From the NCBI RefSeq assembly GCF_030264275.1, contig NZ_CP127165.1:2344001-2408000 (forward strand): 64,000 bases of DNA, read 5' to 3'. The position numbers and the translations under genes are program-made. Below are positions 8,255-16,784 of this stretch, in pieces (the first letter of the stretch is position 1; each line of letters opens with the position of its first letter). The stretch comes from Marivivens sp. LCG002 (lineage in GTDB: Bacteria; Pseudomonadota; Alphaproteobacteria; Rhodobacterales; Rhodobacteraceae). Below the pieces are notes generated by a model. It was not told the origin of the DNA. It made no database searches and saw nothing but the letters and a program-made list of their open reading frames with translations.

Positions 8255-9639
8255 CGCGAACGGCGCTCCCGAATAAGGCTCTGAAGAGCCGAAAGATCAT
8301 TTGCAACGCGGGTCACGCGCTCTTCTCGCTCGAAAAGATCGGACATGCGCGGAGGAAGGGTCGGATAGATACCCGTTGCAGCCTCGACCGCTGCGGGGAA
8401 TTTTGCAGGGTGCGCGGTCGCAAGGGTGATCATCGGAATATCGGAAAGATGCTCTTCTGCGACCTTCACCCCGACAGCCGAATGCGGGCACAGGATTTCC
8501 CCCGTCAGAGTGCGCTGCGCGGTGATGGTGGCCGACGTTTCCTCTTCCGAGGCACGGCCCGAGTCAAAGGTTGCCTTGAGGAAATCGAACGCGCCTTGCG
8601 AAATGGTGAACTCGCCTTTGGATTTGAGGTCTTCCATCTGCTGCGTCACGACTGCGCCGTCACGCCCATAGGCATCGAACAGAGCACGTTCAAAGTTCGA
8701 GGACACCTGAATATCCATCGATGGGCTGATCGAAGGGGTAACGCCCTCTTTCTTCTGGATGCCCGTTTTCAAGGTGCGGTCCAGAATGTCGTTCTGGTTC
8801 GTTGCCACAACGAGCTTTTCGATGGGGAGGCCCATCTTCTTGGCGATGTAGCCGGCAAAAATGTCACCAAAGTTGCCCGTGGGCACGGTGAACGAGACTT
8901 TGCGATGCGGCGCACCAAGGCTCACTGCAGAGGAGAAATAATAGACCACCTGAGCCAGAACACGGCCCCAGTTGATCGAGTTCACACCGGCAAGAGCGAC
9001 TTCCTCGCGGAAGTCGAAGTCGTTGAACATATCCTTGAGAGCGGCCTGACAATCGTCAAAATCACCGTCTACGGCCAAGGCGTGGACGTTGGCTTCGGAA
9101 GGGGTCGTCATCTGGCGACGCTGAACTTCGGAGACGCGCCCATGCGGGAAGAGAATGAAAACATCCACATTCGAAAGCCCGCGGAACGCCTCGATGGCCG
9201 CAGACCCCGTATCCCCCGAGGTCGCGCCCACGATGGTGATCCGCTTGCCCGAACGCCCAAGAGCGAATTGCATCATCTGGCCGATGAGCTGCATCGCAAA
9301 GTCCTTGAACGCAAGCGTCGGGCCGTGGAACAGCTCGAGAAGGAAGTGGTTCGGCCCAAGCTGGACCAAAGGCGCACGGGCGGCATGGCCGAAGCCCGCA
9401 TAGGCCTTGTCGATCAGGCTCTCGAATTCCTCATCGGTAAAGGTATCGCCGACATAGGGACGCATGACCTGAAAGGCGATTTCCTCATAGGATTTGCCAG
9501 CCATCGCCGCGATTTCTTCGGCGCTCAGCGTCGGAACCGTTTCGGGCACATAAAGACCGCCGTCGCGCGCAAGACCGGTCATCATCGCCTCTTCGAACGT
9601 GAGGATCGGAGCCTGTCCACGGGTCGAAATATAGCGCAT
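8251..9639 (-). CDS. thrC: Threonine synthase
   Basis: ThrC converts O-phospho-L-homoserine to L-threonine with PLP, the last step of threonine synthesis. The 462-residue length and the N-terminus (MRYISTRGQAP) match the long bacterial type. The PLP lysine is Lys112 in LAFKDFAMQL. The phosphate-binding GATSGDTGSAA loop follows near residue 150. It is embedded between SURF1 (3 nt away) and the M16 peptidase (4-nt overlap), so it is likely transcribed with the oxidase cluster. Confidence 0.97.
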   Translation of the reverse strand: MRYISTRGQAPILTFEEAMMTGLARDGGLYVPETVPTLSAEEIAAMAGKSYEEIAFQVMRPYVGDTFTDEEFESLIDKAYAGFGHAARAPLVQLGPNHFLLELFHGPTLAFKDFAMQLIGQMMQFALGRSGKRITIVGATSGDTGSAAIEAFRGLSNVDVFILFPHGRVSEVQRRQMTTPSEANVHALAVDGDFDDCQAALKDMFNDFDFREEVALAGVNSINWGRVLAQVVYYFSSAVSLGAPHRKVSFTVPTGNFGDIFAGYIAKKMGLPIEKLVVATNQNDILDRTLKTGIQKKEGVTPSISPSMDIQVSSNFERALFDAYGRDGAVVTQQMEDLKSKGEFTISQGAFDFLKATFDSGRASEEETSATITAQRTLTGEILCPHSAVGVKVAEEHLSDIPMITLATAHPAKFPAAVEAATGIYPTLPPRMSDLFEREERVTRVANDLSALQSLIRERRSR

Positions 9640-9642
9640 GTC

Positions 9643-10317
9643 TCAGTCCTTTCGCGCAGCGGTGCGTTTTACAAAGAAACCTGTCATCACAGCCCAAACA
9701 GCGGCAAGCAAGAACCAGGTGATTGCATATTCACGGTGATCGTTCTTGATCCCCGAAGTGTCAACCGGCACAGGCGTGAGACGCGGGTCAGGGTTGCTCG
9801 AACTCCTCAGAACAACCATGATTTCCGAGGTATCGAGCGCTTGCGCCATATCCGTCACATTGCGCGCAAACCAGATATTGCGTCCCAGATCGGGCGCGGG
9901 CGTGGAATCATTCTTGTCGTCGGGCCAAAGCAGATTGCCTGTGATCTCTTGCCGCCCGTCAAAGGGCGGAAGTTCCTTGGCTTCAAGCGGGAGCACACCG
10001 AAATCGACCATGATGGAACGGCCGTCCTCGATCTTGGCGGCACGGATCACCCGATACCCTGTTCCGGCGCCCGTCCCCGAAGAGAGGACATGCAGCTCGG
10101 GGCCATAAGGATCAATGACCGCAGTAACGGAGCCATACTCCATCGTGTCTTCATTCGGATCGGCGGGGATCGAAACGGCAGGCGCGTCGATTCTGCTCTG
10201 GATGAGGTCCAGAATGTCGCGTTTCCAATCCAGACGCTGAACCTGCCAGAAGCCGAGCCAGAGAAGGATCGCAAGCCCACCGAGGCCAAAGGTCAAAAGA
10301 AAGAGAATTCGGCGCAT
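9643..10317 (-). CDS. SURF1 family cytochrome oxidase biogenesis protein
   Basis: SURF1 proteins help insert haem a into subunit I of aa3 oxidases. The 224-residue protein starts MRRILFLLTFGL and has the classic two-helix layout: one membrane helix at residues 5-25 followed by GFWQVQRLDWK, a periplasmic domain with FARNVTDMAQ, and a C-terminal helix (YAITWFLLAAVWAVMTGFF). An in-frame upstream ATG at 10374 would add 19 residues overlapping a hairpin. I prefer the ATG at 10317 because GGGGAG lies 4-9 nt ahead of it. It sits between ctaE and thrC. Confidence 0.93.
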   Translation of the reverse strand: MRRILFLLTFGLGGLAILLWLGFWQVQRLDWKRDILDLIQSRIDAPAVSIPADPNEDTMEYGSVTAVIDPYGPELHVLSSGTGAGTGYRVIRAAKIEDGRSIMVDFGVLPLEAKELPPFDGRQEITGNLLWPDDKNDSTPAPDLGRNIWFARNVTDMAQALDTSEIMVVLRSSSNPDPRLTPVPVDTSGIKNDHREYAITWFLLAAVWAVMTGFFVKRTAARKD

Positions 10318-10340
10318 CGGCTCCCCTCGTTCAACAGAGA

Positions 10341-10366
10341 AACGCGCGGGCGTTGACCCGCGCGTT
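10341..10366 (-). terminator. Intergenic hairpin between ctaE and SURF1
   Basis: A 10-bp perfect GC-rich stem (AACGCGCGGG / CCCGCGCGTT, 6-nt loop) lies in the 100-nt gap after ctaE. The minus-strand tail has only TTTCTCTG, so it is at best a leaky terminator or an RNA-stabilising hairpin. The plus side has a better T-run, but no plus-strand gene ends here. Confidence 0.5.
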
Positions 10367-10417
10367 TTGTTCAATGTCGCTTTCGCTCGGATGGGTCAAG
10401 ACCCACCGACACTCGGC

Positions 10418-11218
10418 TTACTGACCCCAGATGTAGACAGCAGCAAAGAGGAAGAGCCAAACAACGTCCACAAAGTGCCAGTACCAAGCGGCAGCTTCAA
10501 AGCCGAGGTGCTGTTCCTTGGTGAAGTGGCCGCGATAGGCACGCATCAAGCAGATCGCAAGGAAGATCGTGCCGATGATGACGTGGAAGCCGTGGAAGCC
10601 GGTCGCCATGAAGAAGTTCGCGCCATAGATGTTGCCGGCAAACCCGAAGGCAGCGTGGCTGTATTCATAAGCCTGGAACACGGTGAAGATCAGACCGAGC
10701 AGAACAGCGATCCAGAGGCCCGACTTGAGGTCCTTGCGGTTGTTCTCGTGCGCGATCGCATGGTGCGCCCAGGTTGCAGCGGCACCCGAGCAGAGAAGGA
10801 TCAGCGTGTTGATCAGCGGAAGGTGCCAAGGATCGAAGGTTTCGATACCTGCGGGCGGCCAAACACCGTCAACGAGCGGGTATTCGGGGCCCATCGGATA
10901 CATGGCGTGCTTGAAGAACGACCAGAACCATGCGGCAAAGAACATGACTTCCGACATGATGAAAAAGATCACGCCATAGCGAAGACCGATGCGTACGACG
11001 GGGGTATGGTCGCCCGAATGGCTCTCGACCACAACGTCGGACCACCATGCATACATGGTGTAGAGAACGCCGAGGAGACCGATCAGGAAGAAATACGGCA
11101 TATCTGCCGACATCCACATAACGGCGCCGAAAAGCATAACAAAGGTCGAAACAGCGCCGACAAAGGGCCAGATCGACGGCGGAAGGATATGGTAATCGTG
11201 GTTCTTTTCATGAGCCAT
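10418..11218 (-). CDS. ctaE: Cytochrome c oxidase subunit III
   Basis: Core membrane subunit of the aa3 oxidase. 266 residues with seven predicted membrane helices. The conserved [16 protein letters not shown] segment contains the subunit III glutamate involved in lipid and proton-side interactions, and HFHKE-type residues follow ([35 protein letters not shown] at the C-terminus). It lies 24 nt downstream of the Cox11-type gene in the assembly cluster. Subunit I is not encoded nearby. Confidence 0.97.
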   Translation of the reverse strand: MAHEKNHDYHILPPSIWPFVGAVSTFVMLFGAVMWMSADMPYFFLIGLLGVLYTMYAWWSDVVVESHSGDHTPVVRIGLRYGVIFFIMSEVMFFAAWFWSFFKHAMYPMGPEYPLVDGVWPPAGIETFDPWHLPLINTLILLCSGAAATWAHHAIAHENNRKDLKSGLWIAVLLGLIFTVFQAYEYSHAAFGFAGNIYGANFFMATGFHGFHVIIGTIFLAICLMRAYRGHFTKEQHLGFEAAAWYWHFVDVVWLFLFAAVYIWGQ

Positions 11219-11242
11219 GTCAGTGTTCCCTGCGGCTTGGTC

Positions 11243-11845
11243 TTAATTCAGGTCAGTGGTGGCGACGGGCGCCTCGATGTCCAGAGCAGCTTGCCGTTCT
11301 TCCTCGGGCAGGTCGATCTGGTAAAAGGTATAACTCAGCGTGATGGTATGCACGTATTTTCCTTCGCGGTCCTCGACAATTGCGGGATCAACAAAGAAGC
11401 TTACGGGCATTTGCACCGTCTCGCCGGGTTGAAGCACCTGCTCGGTAAAGCAGAAGCATTCGATCTTGTCGAAGAACCCGCCTGCTGCATAGGGGGTCAC
11501 GTTATAAGCGGCCTGACCGGCAACCGGCTTGTCGGTCGGGTTATGTGCTTCGTAAAACGCAAGTGCGGTCTGGCCGATCTTCACGGTCATTTCACGCTGC
11601 GACGGGGTGAACTGCCAAGGCATGTCGCGATCGGTCGACGCATCGAAGCGGATCGTGATCTCTTGATCGAGGATCACATCGCTCTCCGAGGTCGCGATAT
11701 TGGTCGCACCGCCAAATCCGGTGACACGGCAGAACCACGAGTAGAACGGGACCGAGGCCCAGGCCAAAGCGCCCATGATGAACACGACGCTTACGAGTTG
11801 GATAACAGTCCGCTTTGGTCCTTTGATATTCGGGAAAAGCGTCAT
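11243..11845 (-). CDS. ctaG: Cox11/CtaG copper chaperone for cytochrome oxidase
   Basis: This protein delivers copper to the CuB site of subunit I. It has 200 residues, one N-terminal membrane anchor (about 15-33) and a periplasmic immunoglobulin-like domain. The copper-binding CFCF motif is intact (Cys130 and Cys132), as is the membrane-proximal FCRVTG cysteine (Cys39). It overlaps the small upstream membrane protein by 4 nt, indicating translational coupling. Confidence 0.96.
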   Translation of the reverse strand: MTLFPNIKGPKRTVIQLVSVVFIMGALAWASVPFYSWFCRVTGFGGATNIATSESDVILDQEITIRFDASTDRDMPWQFTPSQREMTVKIGQTALAFYEAHNPTDKPVAGQAAYNVTPYAAGGFFDKIECFCFTEQVLQPGETVQMPVSFFVDPAIVEDREGKYVHTITLSYTFYQIDLPEEERQAALDIEAPVATTDLN

Positions 11846-12066
11846 TGTGAGGCACCCTCCGATGATTGACCCTCCTGCGCACCGGCAGCCAGTGCGGGAC
11901 GGGCGACATGGTCGAAACGTTCGAACTTCTTGGCGTCTCCAAGCTGGAGAACCTTGACGACGGTCAAGCCGAAGACGATCGCAACAAAGACAATAAGCAG
12001 GCCTAGAACGCCGAAGTTCCGGTTCTTACGGCGTGCATGAAGCTCGTGTTCTACCTTCAGAGCCAT
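11842..12066 (-). CDS. Small single-helix membrane protein of the cox assembly cluster (CoxF-like)
   Basis: A 74-residue protein with a basic N-terminus (HELHARRKNRNFG) and one membrane helix (about 18-40). A small protein of this size commonly sits between ctaB and ctaG in Rhodobacterales and Paracoccus and is annotated CoxF or cytochrome oxidase assembly protein. Its ATG lies inside the end of ctaB (10-nt overlap) and its end overlaps ctaG by 4 nt, so it is clearly a translated member of the operon. Its biochemical role is not established. Confidence 0.85.
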   Translation of the reverse strand: MALKVEHELHARRKNRNFGVLGLLIVFVAIVFGLTVVKVLQLGDAKKFERFDHVARPALAAGAQEGQSSEGASQ

Positions 12067-13013
12067 GACCAGCCTCCAAATCCAAGGGGGGCAAGGGCGG
12101 CTTCGGCGAACAAAGCTACGAAGTGTAGGAAGAGATAGGCAAGCGATACTTTGAAAGCTGCGCGCTCGGCCGCAAAGCCGTCCGATTCGGCGACCTCTTC
12201 ATCGCGGCGCCACACCTTGTAACATGCGCTCAGGAACCAGCCGTTCCAGATCAGCGCAACCGCAAGATAAATCGGGCCACCGATCGAGGTAAACGCGATG
12301 GCAAGCGAAACGGGCACAAGAGCAACCATATAGCCCATGATGTGGTTGCGCGTTACGCGGCGGCCATGGGTTTCGGTGAGCATCGGCACACCCGCATTGC
12401 CATAGTCCGATTTCACGAAAATCGCGAGCGCCCAGAAATGGGGCGGCGTCCACATAAAGATCAGGGCAGTCATCAAGACCGATTCAACGCTGATCGAACC
12501 CGTGGCAATCGCCCAACCGATCATGGGCGGCAAGGCGCCGGAAAGTCCGCCGATCACGATGTTCTGCGGCGTCGAGCGCTTGAGCCACATCGAATAGACG
12601 ACTGCATAGAAGAAAATGGTAAAGGCAAGCAGGAAGGCCGCCAGAAAGTTGGTGGCCAACGCCAGAAGCACAACCGAAAAACCCGAGAGCGCAAGACCGA
12701 TGGCCAAAGCCTCTTCGGGTTGCACACGGCCCGAGGGGATCGGGCGCTTGGCGGTGCGGCGCATGATGCGGTCGATGTCCGCGTCCCACCACATGTTCAA
12801 CGCGCCCGAAGCACCGGCGCCGACAGCGACACAAAGGATGCCGACAAAGGCGATGAACGGATGCACCGGAACGGGTGCCACAAAGAGGCCCACCAAAGCG
12901 GTGAACACGACAAGCGACATGACGCGCGGCTTGAGAAGCGCGAAGTAGTCGCCCATCCCTGCCTCGTATGTCGTGTCTTGCATATTCACGTCGGTCATTC
13001 GGTCCAAATCCAT
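12057..13013 (-). CDS. ctaB: Protoheme IX farnesyltransferase (haem O synthase)
   Basis: CtaB transfers a farnesyl group to protohaem IX, making haem O, the precursor of haem a. It is a UbiA-type polytopic prenyltransferase with about nine helices. The first aspartate-rich motif is N73-x3-D77-x3-D81 (NMWWDADIDRIM). The second Asp-containing loop is near KSDYGNAGVPM. Three in-frame ATGs (13013, 12998, 12983) are possible and none has a strong ribosome binding site. The conserved part begins near residue 20 (MGDYFALLKPRVMSL). It lies between ctaC and the CoxF-like gene. Confidence 0.96.
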   Translation of the reverse strand: MDLDRMTDVNMQDTTYEAGMGDYFALLKPRVMSLVVFTALVGLFVAPVPVHPFIAFVGILCVAVGAGASGALNMWWDADIDRIMRRTAKRPIPSGRVQPEEALAIGLALSGFSVVLLALATNFLAAFLLAFTIFFYAVVYSMWLKRSTPQNIVIGGLSGALPPMIGWAIATGSISVESVLMTALIFMWTPPHFWALAIFVKSDYGNAGVPMLTETHGRRVTRNHIMGYMVALVPVSLAIAFTSIGGPIYLAVALIWNGWFLSACYKVWRRDEEVAESDGFAAERAAFKVSLAYLFLHFVALFAEAALAPLGFGGWSWL

Positions 13014-13103
13014 CTGCGGTTTTCGATGGCGTTGAAGGTAAGCCGAAGCCTACCTTCGCCCATTCACATCGCCGCGACCTTGATCAGGTGTCGGCGCGGC
13101 GCT

Positions 13104-13967
13104 TTAGACGCCGTTCTCTGCCTTGGCGGCTTCAAGCCACTCGGCATAGGCTTCTTCGCTGACCACCTTGACGGTGATCGGCATATAGGCGTGCGCGATA
13201 CCGCAAAGTTCCGAGCACTGGCCGAAGTAGATGCCTTCTTTCTCTGCCGCGAACCAAAGCTGGGCAAGACGGCCGGGAACGGCGTCCTGCTTCACGCCAA
13301 ACGCGGGGATGGTCCAGGAGTGGATCACATCCGCACCCGTCACCTGCATGACGATGGTCTTGCCGACGGGGACGACCACTGCGGTATCGGTGGCAAGAAG
13401 GAACTGCTGGTCGGTGTAACCTGCTTCGGCAAGCTGGGCCGAAACTTCGGGCGTCAGCATGTTGTTCGCATCGGCACCGATCATGTAGCTGTCAAAGGCG
13501 ATACCTTCGTCAACATACTCATAACCCCAATACCACTGGTAGCCGGTGACCTTGATGGTCACGTCGCCTTGCGGGATTTCCTGCTGCTTGAACAGAACCG
13601 GAAGCGAGAACGAGCCGATGAAAACAAGGATCGCGATCGGGATGATCGTCCATGCGATTTCAAGCGGCGAGTTGTGCGTAAACGTCGCGGGGTTCGGGTT
13701 CGAACGGCGGTTGTAGCGCACGATCACCCAAACGAGCAGCGCGCACACAAAGATCACGATGCCCGTGATGATGAAAAGGATCAGGCCGTCGAGCCATTGA
13801 AGGTCACGAGCAAGCTCGGTCGATGCAGGCTGGAAGCCCATTGCATCCGGGGTCGGCTGGCCGATGATTTCCAGTTTCTGGTTTACCGCTTGAGCGGAGG
13901 CTGCGGCGCCCGAAAGGATCAGCCCGGCAGCTGCCGCAAGCTTGGTGACAAAGTTGGTCATTCGCAT
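13104..13967 (-). CDS. ctaC: Cytochrome c oxidase subunit II
   Basis: CtaC carries the CuA centre that receives electrons from cytochrome c. In the 287-residue form starting at 13967 there is a cleavable signal (about 1-25), two membrane helices (about 58-84 and 104-126) and the periplasmic cupredoxin domain. CuA ligands are intact: His216, Cys251, Glu253, Cys255, His259 and Met262 ([12 protein letters not shown]). The aromatic YQWYWGYEY patch is also present. The open frame extends upstream to 14078, but AGGG lies about 6 nt ahead of the ATG at 13967 and that start gives a proper signal peptide. First gene of the oxidase cluster. A perfect FNR-type box lies about 150 nt upstream. Confidence 0.96.
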   Translation of the reverse strand: MRMTNFVTKLAAAAGLILSGAAASAQAVNQKLEIIGQPTPDAMGFQPASTELARDLQWLDGLILFIITGIVIFVCALLVWVIVRYNRRSNPNPATFTHNSPLEIAWTIIPIAILVFIGSFSLPVLFKQQEIPQGDVTIKVTGYQWYWGYEYVDEGIAFDSYMIGADANNMLTPEVSAQLAEAGYTDQQFLLATDTAVVVPVGKTIVMQVTGADVIHSWTIPAFGVKQDAVPGRLAQLWFAAEKEGIYFGQCSELCGIAHAYMPITVKVVSEEAYAEWLEAAKAENGV

Positions 13968-14114
13968 GTCATACCCTGTTCTTGATGGAGCGCATTCTAG
14001 CCCCGTGAGAACCCCGCACAAATCAATTGGACGGAATCCCGTTGTATCCGGTGTCGCTGATCCCATATCCTGACGCACAACTCAAGAACTGGTATTGCGG
14101 CAAACGGACGCTTT

Positions 14115-14128
14115 TTGATCTAAATCAA
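14115..14128. promoter_or_regulatory. FNR/FnrL-type box TTGAT-N4-ATCAA
   Basis: A perfect 14-bp palindrome TTGATCTAAATCAA lies in the ctaC/tldD divergent region. This is the exact consensus of FNR-family oxygen regulators (FnrL in Rhodobacter). Its centre is about 154 nt before the ctaC start and 29 nt before the tldD start. It could activate or repress ctaC depending on an unmapped promoter, and would overlap the leader of tldD. Activity is inferred from sequence alone. Confidence 0.65.
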
Positions 14129-14150
14129 CGTTGCCGCGGGAAAACGAGAC

Positions 14151-15572
14151 ATGACACAAGACGCTTTTCGCCCCTTCGAGACCAATTTGGACCAAGATTC
14201 GGCCCTGAAACTGCTTCAAGAGGCGACTCTGGGCGCGGATGACGGCGAATTGTTTCTGGAGCGTCGCCGCTCCGAGGTGCTCTCTTACGACGATGGTCGC
14301 GTCAAAACAGCCAGTTACAACGCCTCCGAGGGATTCGGTCTTCGTGCGGTGCGCGGCGAAACAGCGGGCTATGCCCATTCGACTACCATTGACGAAAACG
14401 CGATCAAGCGCGCTGTTGCGACCGCCCGCCTTGCCATCGGCGAAGGTGGCGGCACTTTGGCGCAGGCGCCGCGTCCGACCAACGTCAAGCTCTACACCGA
14501 TGATGACCCGATCGCCCAAGCGACCTTTCCCGCCAAAATCGACGTCCTCAAGGAAATCGATGCGTTTGCACGTGACCTCGACCCGCGCGTCGTTCAGGTC
14601 TCGGCGACCGTAGCCGCCTCGCTTCAGGAAGTGGTGATTCTCCGTCCCGAAGGCACTATGGTGACCGATACCCGCCCGATGAGCCGTGTAAACGTCTCGG
14701 TCATCGTCGAGGAAAACGGCCGTCGGGAAAGCGGCGGCCACGGCGGAGGTGGCCGAGAGGGCCTCATCGGTCTGATCAGCCGCGACAACTGGGAACCCGC
14801 CGTGCGCGAAGCGCTTCGGGTGGCGCTCGTCAATCTCGAAGCCGAAGCCGCGCCTGCAGGCGTTATGGATGTCGTGCTGGGGAACGGCTGGCCCGGGGTC
14901 TTGCTGCACGAAGCTGTCGGTCACGGGCTTGAAGGCGACTTCAACCGCAAGGGATCAAGCGCCTTCACAGGGCTGGTCGGTCAGCAGGTCGCGGCCAAGG
15001 GGGTCACCGTTCTGGATGACGGCACGATTCCCGGACGTCGCGGTTCCATCACGGTCGACGACGAAGGCACCCCATCGGGCAAGAACGTTCTGATCGAAGA
15101 CGGGATTCTGGTCGGCTATATGCAAGACCGCCAGAACGCCAGACTGATGGGCGTGCCCGCAACCGGAAACGGTCGCCGCGAAAGCTTTGAGCACATGCCC
15201 ATGCCGCGCATGACGAACACCTATATGCTCGGCGGGGACGCGACCCGTGCCGAGCTGATCTCCGAACTCAAGGACGGAATCTATGCGGTCGGGTTCAGCG
15301 GGGGCCAAGTCGATATCACCAACGGAAAATTCGTGTTTTCCTGCACCGAAGCCTACCGCGTCAAAGACGGCAAAATCGGCGCGCCGGTCAAGGGCGCGAC
15401 CCTGATCGGCGATGGTCCTGCCGCAATGAAAAAAATCCGCGGGATCGGCAACGATATGGCGCTTGATCCGGGCATCGGAAATTGCGGCAAGGCGGGTCAA
15501 TGGGTGCCCGTAGGCGTCGGTCAACCCTCGCTTCTGATCGGCGGCCTTACGGTTGGTGGAAGCGGCGCATAA
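14151..15572 (+). CDS. tldD: Metalloprotease TldD
   Basis: TldD, usually with TldE/PmbA, degrades unfolded peptides and processes modified peptides and antitoxins. The 473-residue protein carries the family zinc motif HEAVGH (253-258) followed by GLEGDFNRKGSSAF, and C-terminal VSGKFVF-like and CGKAGQWVPVGVGQP segments typical of TldD rather than PmbA. The ATG at 14151 is the first in the frame. It is divergent from the cox cluster and precedes dprA by 72 nt. No tldE is in the window. Confidence 0.95.
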   Translation: MTQDAFRPFETNLDQDSALKLLQEATLGADDGELFLERRRSEVLSYDDGRVKTASYNASEGFGLRAVRGETAGYAHSTTIDENAIKRAVATARLAIGEGGGTLAQAPRPTNVKLYTDDDPIAQATFPAKIDVLKEIDAFARDLDPRVVQVSATVAASLQEVVILRPEGTMVTDTRPMSRVNVSVIVEENGRRESGGHGGGGREGLIGLISRDNWEPAVREALRVALVNLEAEAAPAGVMDVVLGNGWPGVLLHEAVGHGLEGDFNRKGSSAFTGLVGQQVAAKGVTVLDDGTIPGRRGSITVDDEGTPSGKNVLIEDGILVGYMQDRQNARLMGVPATGNGRRESFEHMPMPRMTNTYMLGGDATRAELISELKDGIYAVGFSGGQVDITNGKFVFSCTEAYRVKDGKIGAPVKGATLIGDGPAAMKKIRGIGNDMALDPGIGNCGKAGQWVPVGVGQPSLLIGGLTVGGSGA

Positions 15573-15601
15573 AAGTTTTCCGCTCTTAATCTTGGGTTAA
15601 C

Positions 15602-15644
15602 CCTTCGCTCCTATACATGATCCTGTAACAGGACGGAGCGAAGG
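15602..15644 (+). promoter_or_regulatory. Nested inverted repeats covering the dprA ribosome binding site
   Basis: A perfect 10-bp inverted repeat (CCTTCGCTCC at 15602-15611 and GGAGCGAAGG at 15635-15644) directly abuts the dprA ATG. Its right arm contains the GGAG ribosome binding site. Inside the loop is a second palindrome, TCCTGT-A-ACAGGA (15621-15633). In RNA the outer stem would hide the ribosome binding site if transcription starts upstream of 15602. In DNA the inner palindrome could be an operator. Function is inferred. Confidence 0.5.
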
Positions 15645-16784
15645 ATGACCGAGGACACAGCCTCTTCCACTCACCCCCCACTCCCACCCACCACGGAAGA
15701 AGAACGCTTCGCTTGGCTCCGCCTGTTACGCTCGCGCCGTGTCGGGATTTCAACGTTTTATCGGATGCTCGCCGAGTTCGGCACGGCCAAGGCCGCCTTG
15801 GCCGCCCTCCCCGAAGTGGCACGCGCTGCGGGTGTCAATGACTACACCCCCTGCCCCGAGGGCGTGATTGCCGCCGAATTGAACGCAGGTCGCAAGGCCC
15901 GTGCCCGTATCGTCGCCATCGGTGAAGCAGGATATCCCGATCTCCTTGCCCAGATCTCGGATGCGCCGCCACTTCTGTGGATGCTTGGCACATCGGACGT
16001 CCTTGAAAAGCCGACAATCGCGATTGTGGGCGCGCGTAATGCCTCTTCGCTTGGTCTTCGCATGGCGCGAAAGCTTGCTGTTGATCTTGGCGCGGCGGGG
16101 TTTTGCGTCGTCTCGGGCCTTGCTCGCGGGATCGATACCGCTGCGCATGACGCCGCACTTCCTGTCGGAACGATCGCTGTCCAAGCCGGCGGCGTGGATG
16201 TGGCCTATCCCAAGGAAAACGAAGCTCTGGCGGCAAAGATCGTGGAAAACGGCCTTCGGATTTCCGAGCAACCCATGGGGCTTGTCCCGCAAGCCCGCCA
16301 TTTCCCGCCGCGCAACCGAATCGTATCGGGGATCGCCCAAGCCGTCGTCGTCATCGAAGCCGCATCACGTTCGGGCACCCTCATCACCACCCAAAGCGCG
16401 CTCTCCCAAGGGCGAGAGGTCTTCGCCGTCCCAGGTCACCCGTTCGATGGTCGTGCGGGGGGCTGTAATGCGCTGATCCGCGATGGGGCGACCTTGATCC
16501 GCTCGGCCGAGGATGTGATCGATGCCTTGCAGCGGACGGAACCACAGCAAAAACTCTGCGAACCCGCCCCTGTCCCGACGAGCCAGCGACAGCTTCCCCT
16601 TCGCGAGGCGGCGGTGCTCCACCGTCAAATCCTCAACAAACTCGGCCCTTCCCCGCTCGCCGAGGATCAATTGATCCGCGACCTTGCGTCAACGGCAAAA
16701 GAAATTTCGCCCCTCTTGGTCTCGCTCGAACTCGAAGGGCAGATCCAGCGCCACGCGGGCGGCTTGGTGACGCGTGTGGTTTAG
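15645..16784 (+). CDS. dprA: DNA-processing protein DprA
   Basis: DprA binds single-stranded DNA entering the cell and loads RecA during natural transformation; it is widespread even in species not known to be competent. The 379 residues comprise an N-terminal helical region (about 20-75), the Rossmann-like DNA-binding fold (about 115-300, with IAIVGARNASSLG, VVSGLARGIDTAAH, ISEQPMG, FPPRNRIVSGIAQAVVVIEA and GREVFAVPGHP) and a C-terminal winged-helix domain (about 320-378). It follows tldD and converges on the LytTR gene with a 4-nt stop overlap. Confidence 0.96.
   Translation: MTEDTASSTHPPLPPTTEEERFAWLRLLRSRRVGISTFYRMLAEFGTAKAALAALPEVARAAGVNDYTPCPEGVIAAELNAGRKARARIVAIGEAGYPDLLAQISDAPPLLWMLGTSDVLEKPTIAIVGARNASSLGLRMARKLAVDLGAAGFCVVSGLARGIDTAAHDAALPVGTIAVQAGGVDVAYPKENEALAAKIVENGLRISEQPMGLVPQARHFPPRNRIVSGIAQAVVVIEAASRSGTLITTQSALSQGREVFAVPGHPFDGRAGGCNALIRDGATLIRSAEDVIDALQRTEPQQKLCEPAPVPTSQRQLPLREAAVLHRQILNKLGPSPLAEDQLIRDLASTAKEISPLLVSLELEGQIQRHAGGLVTRVV

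Noticed and set aside
12342-13985. 547-residue plus-strand open frame over ctaB and ctaC
   Set aside because: Antisense to two well-supported oxidase genes, low-complexity charged sequence without motifs.
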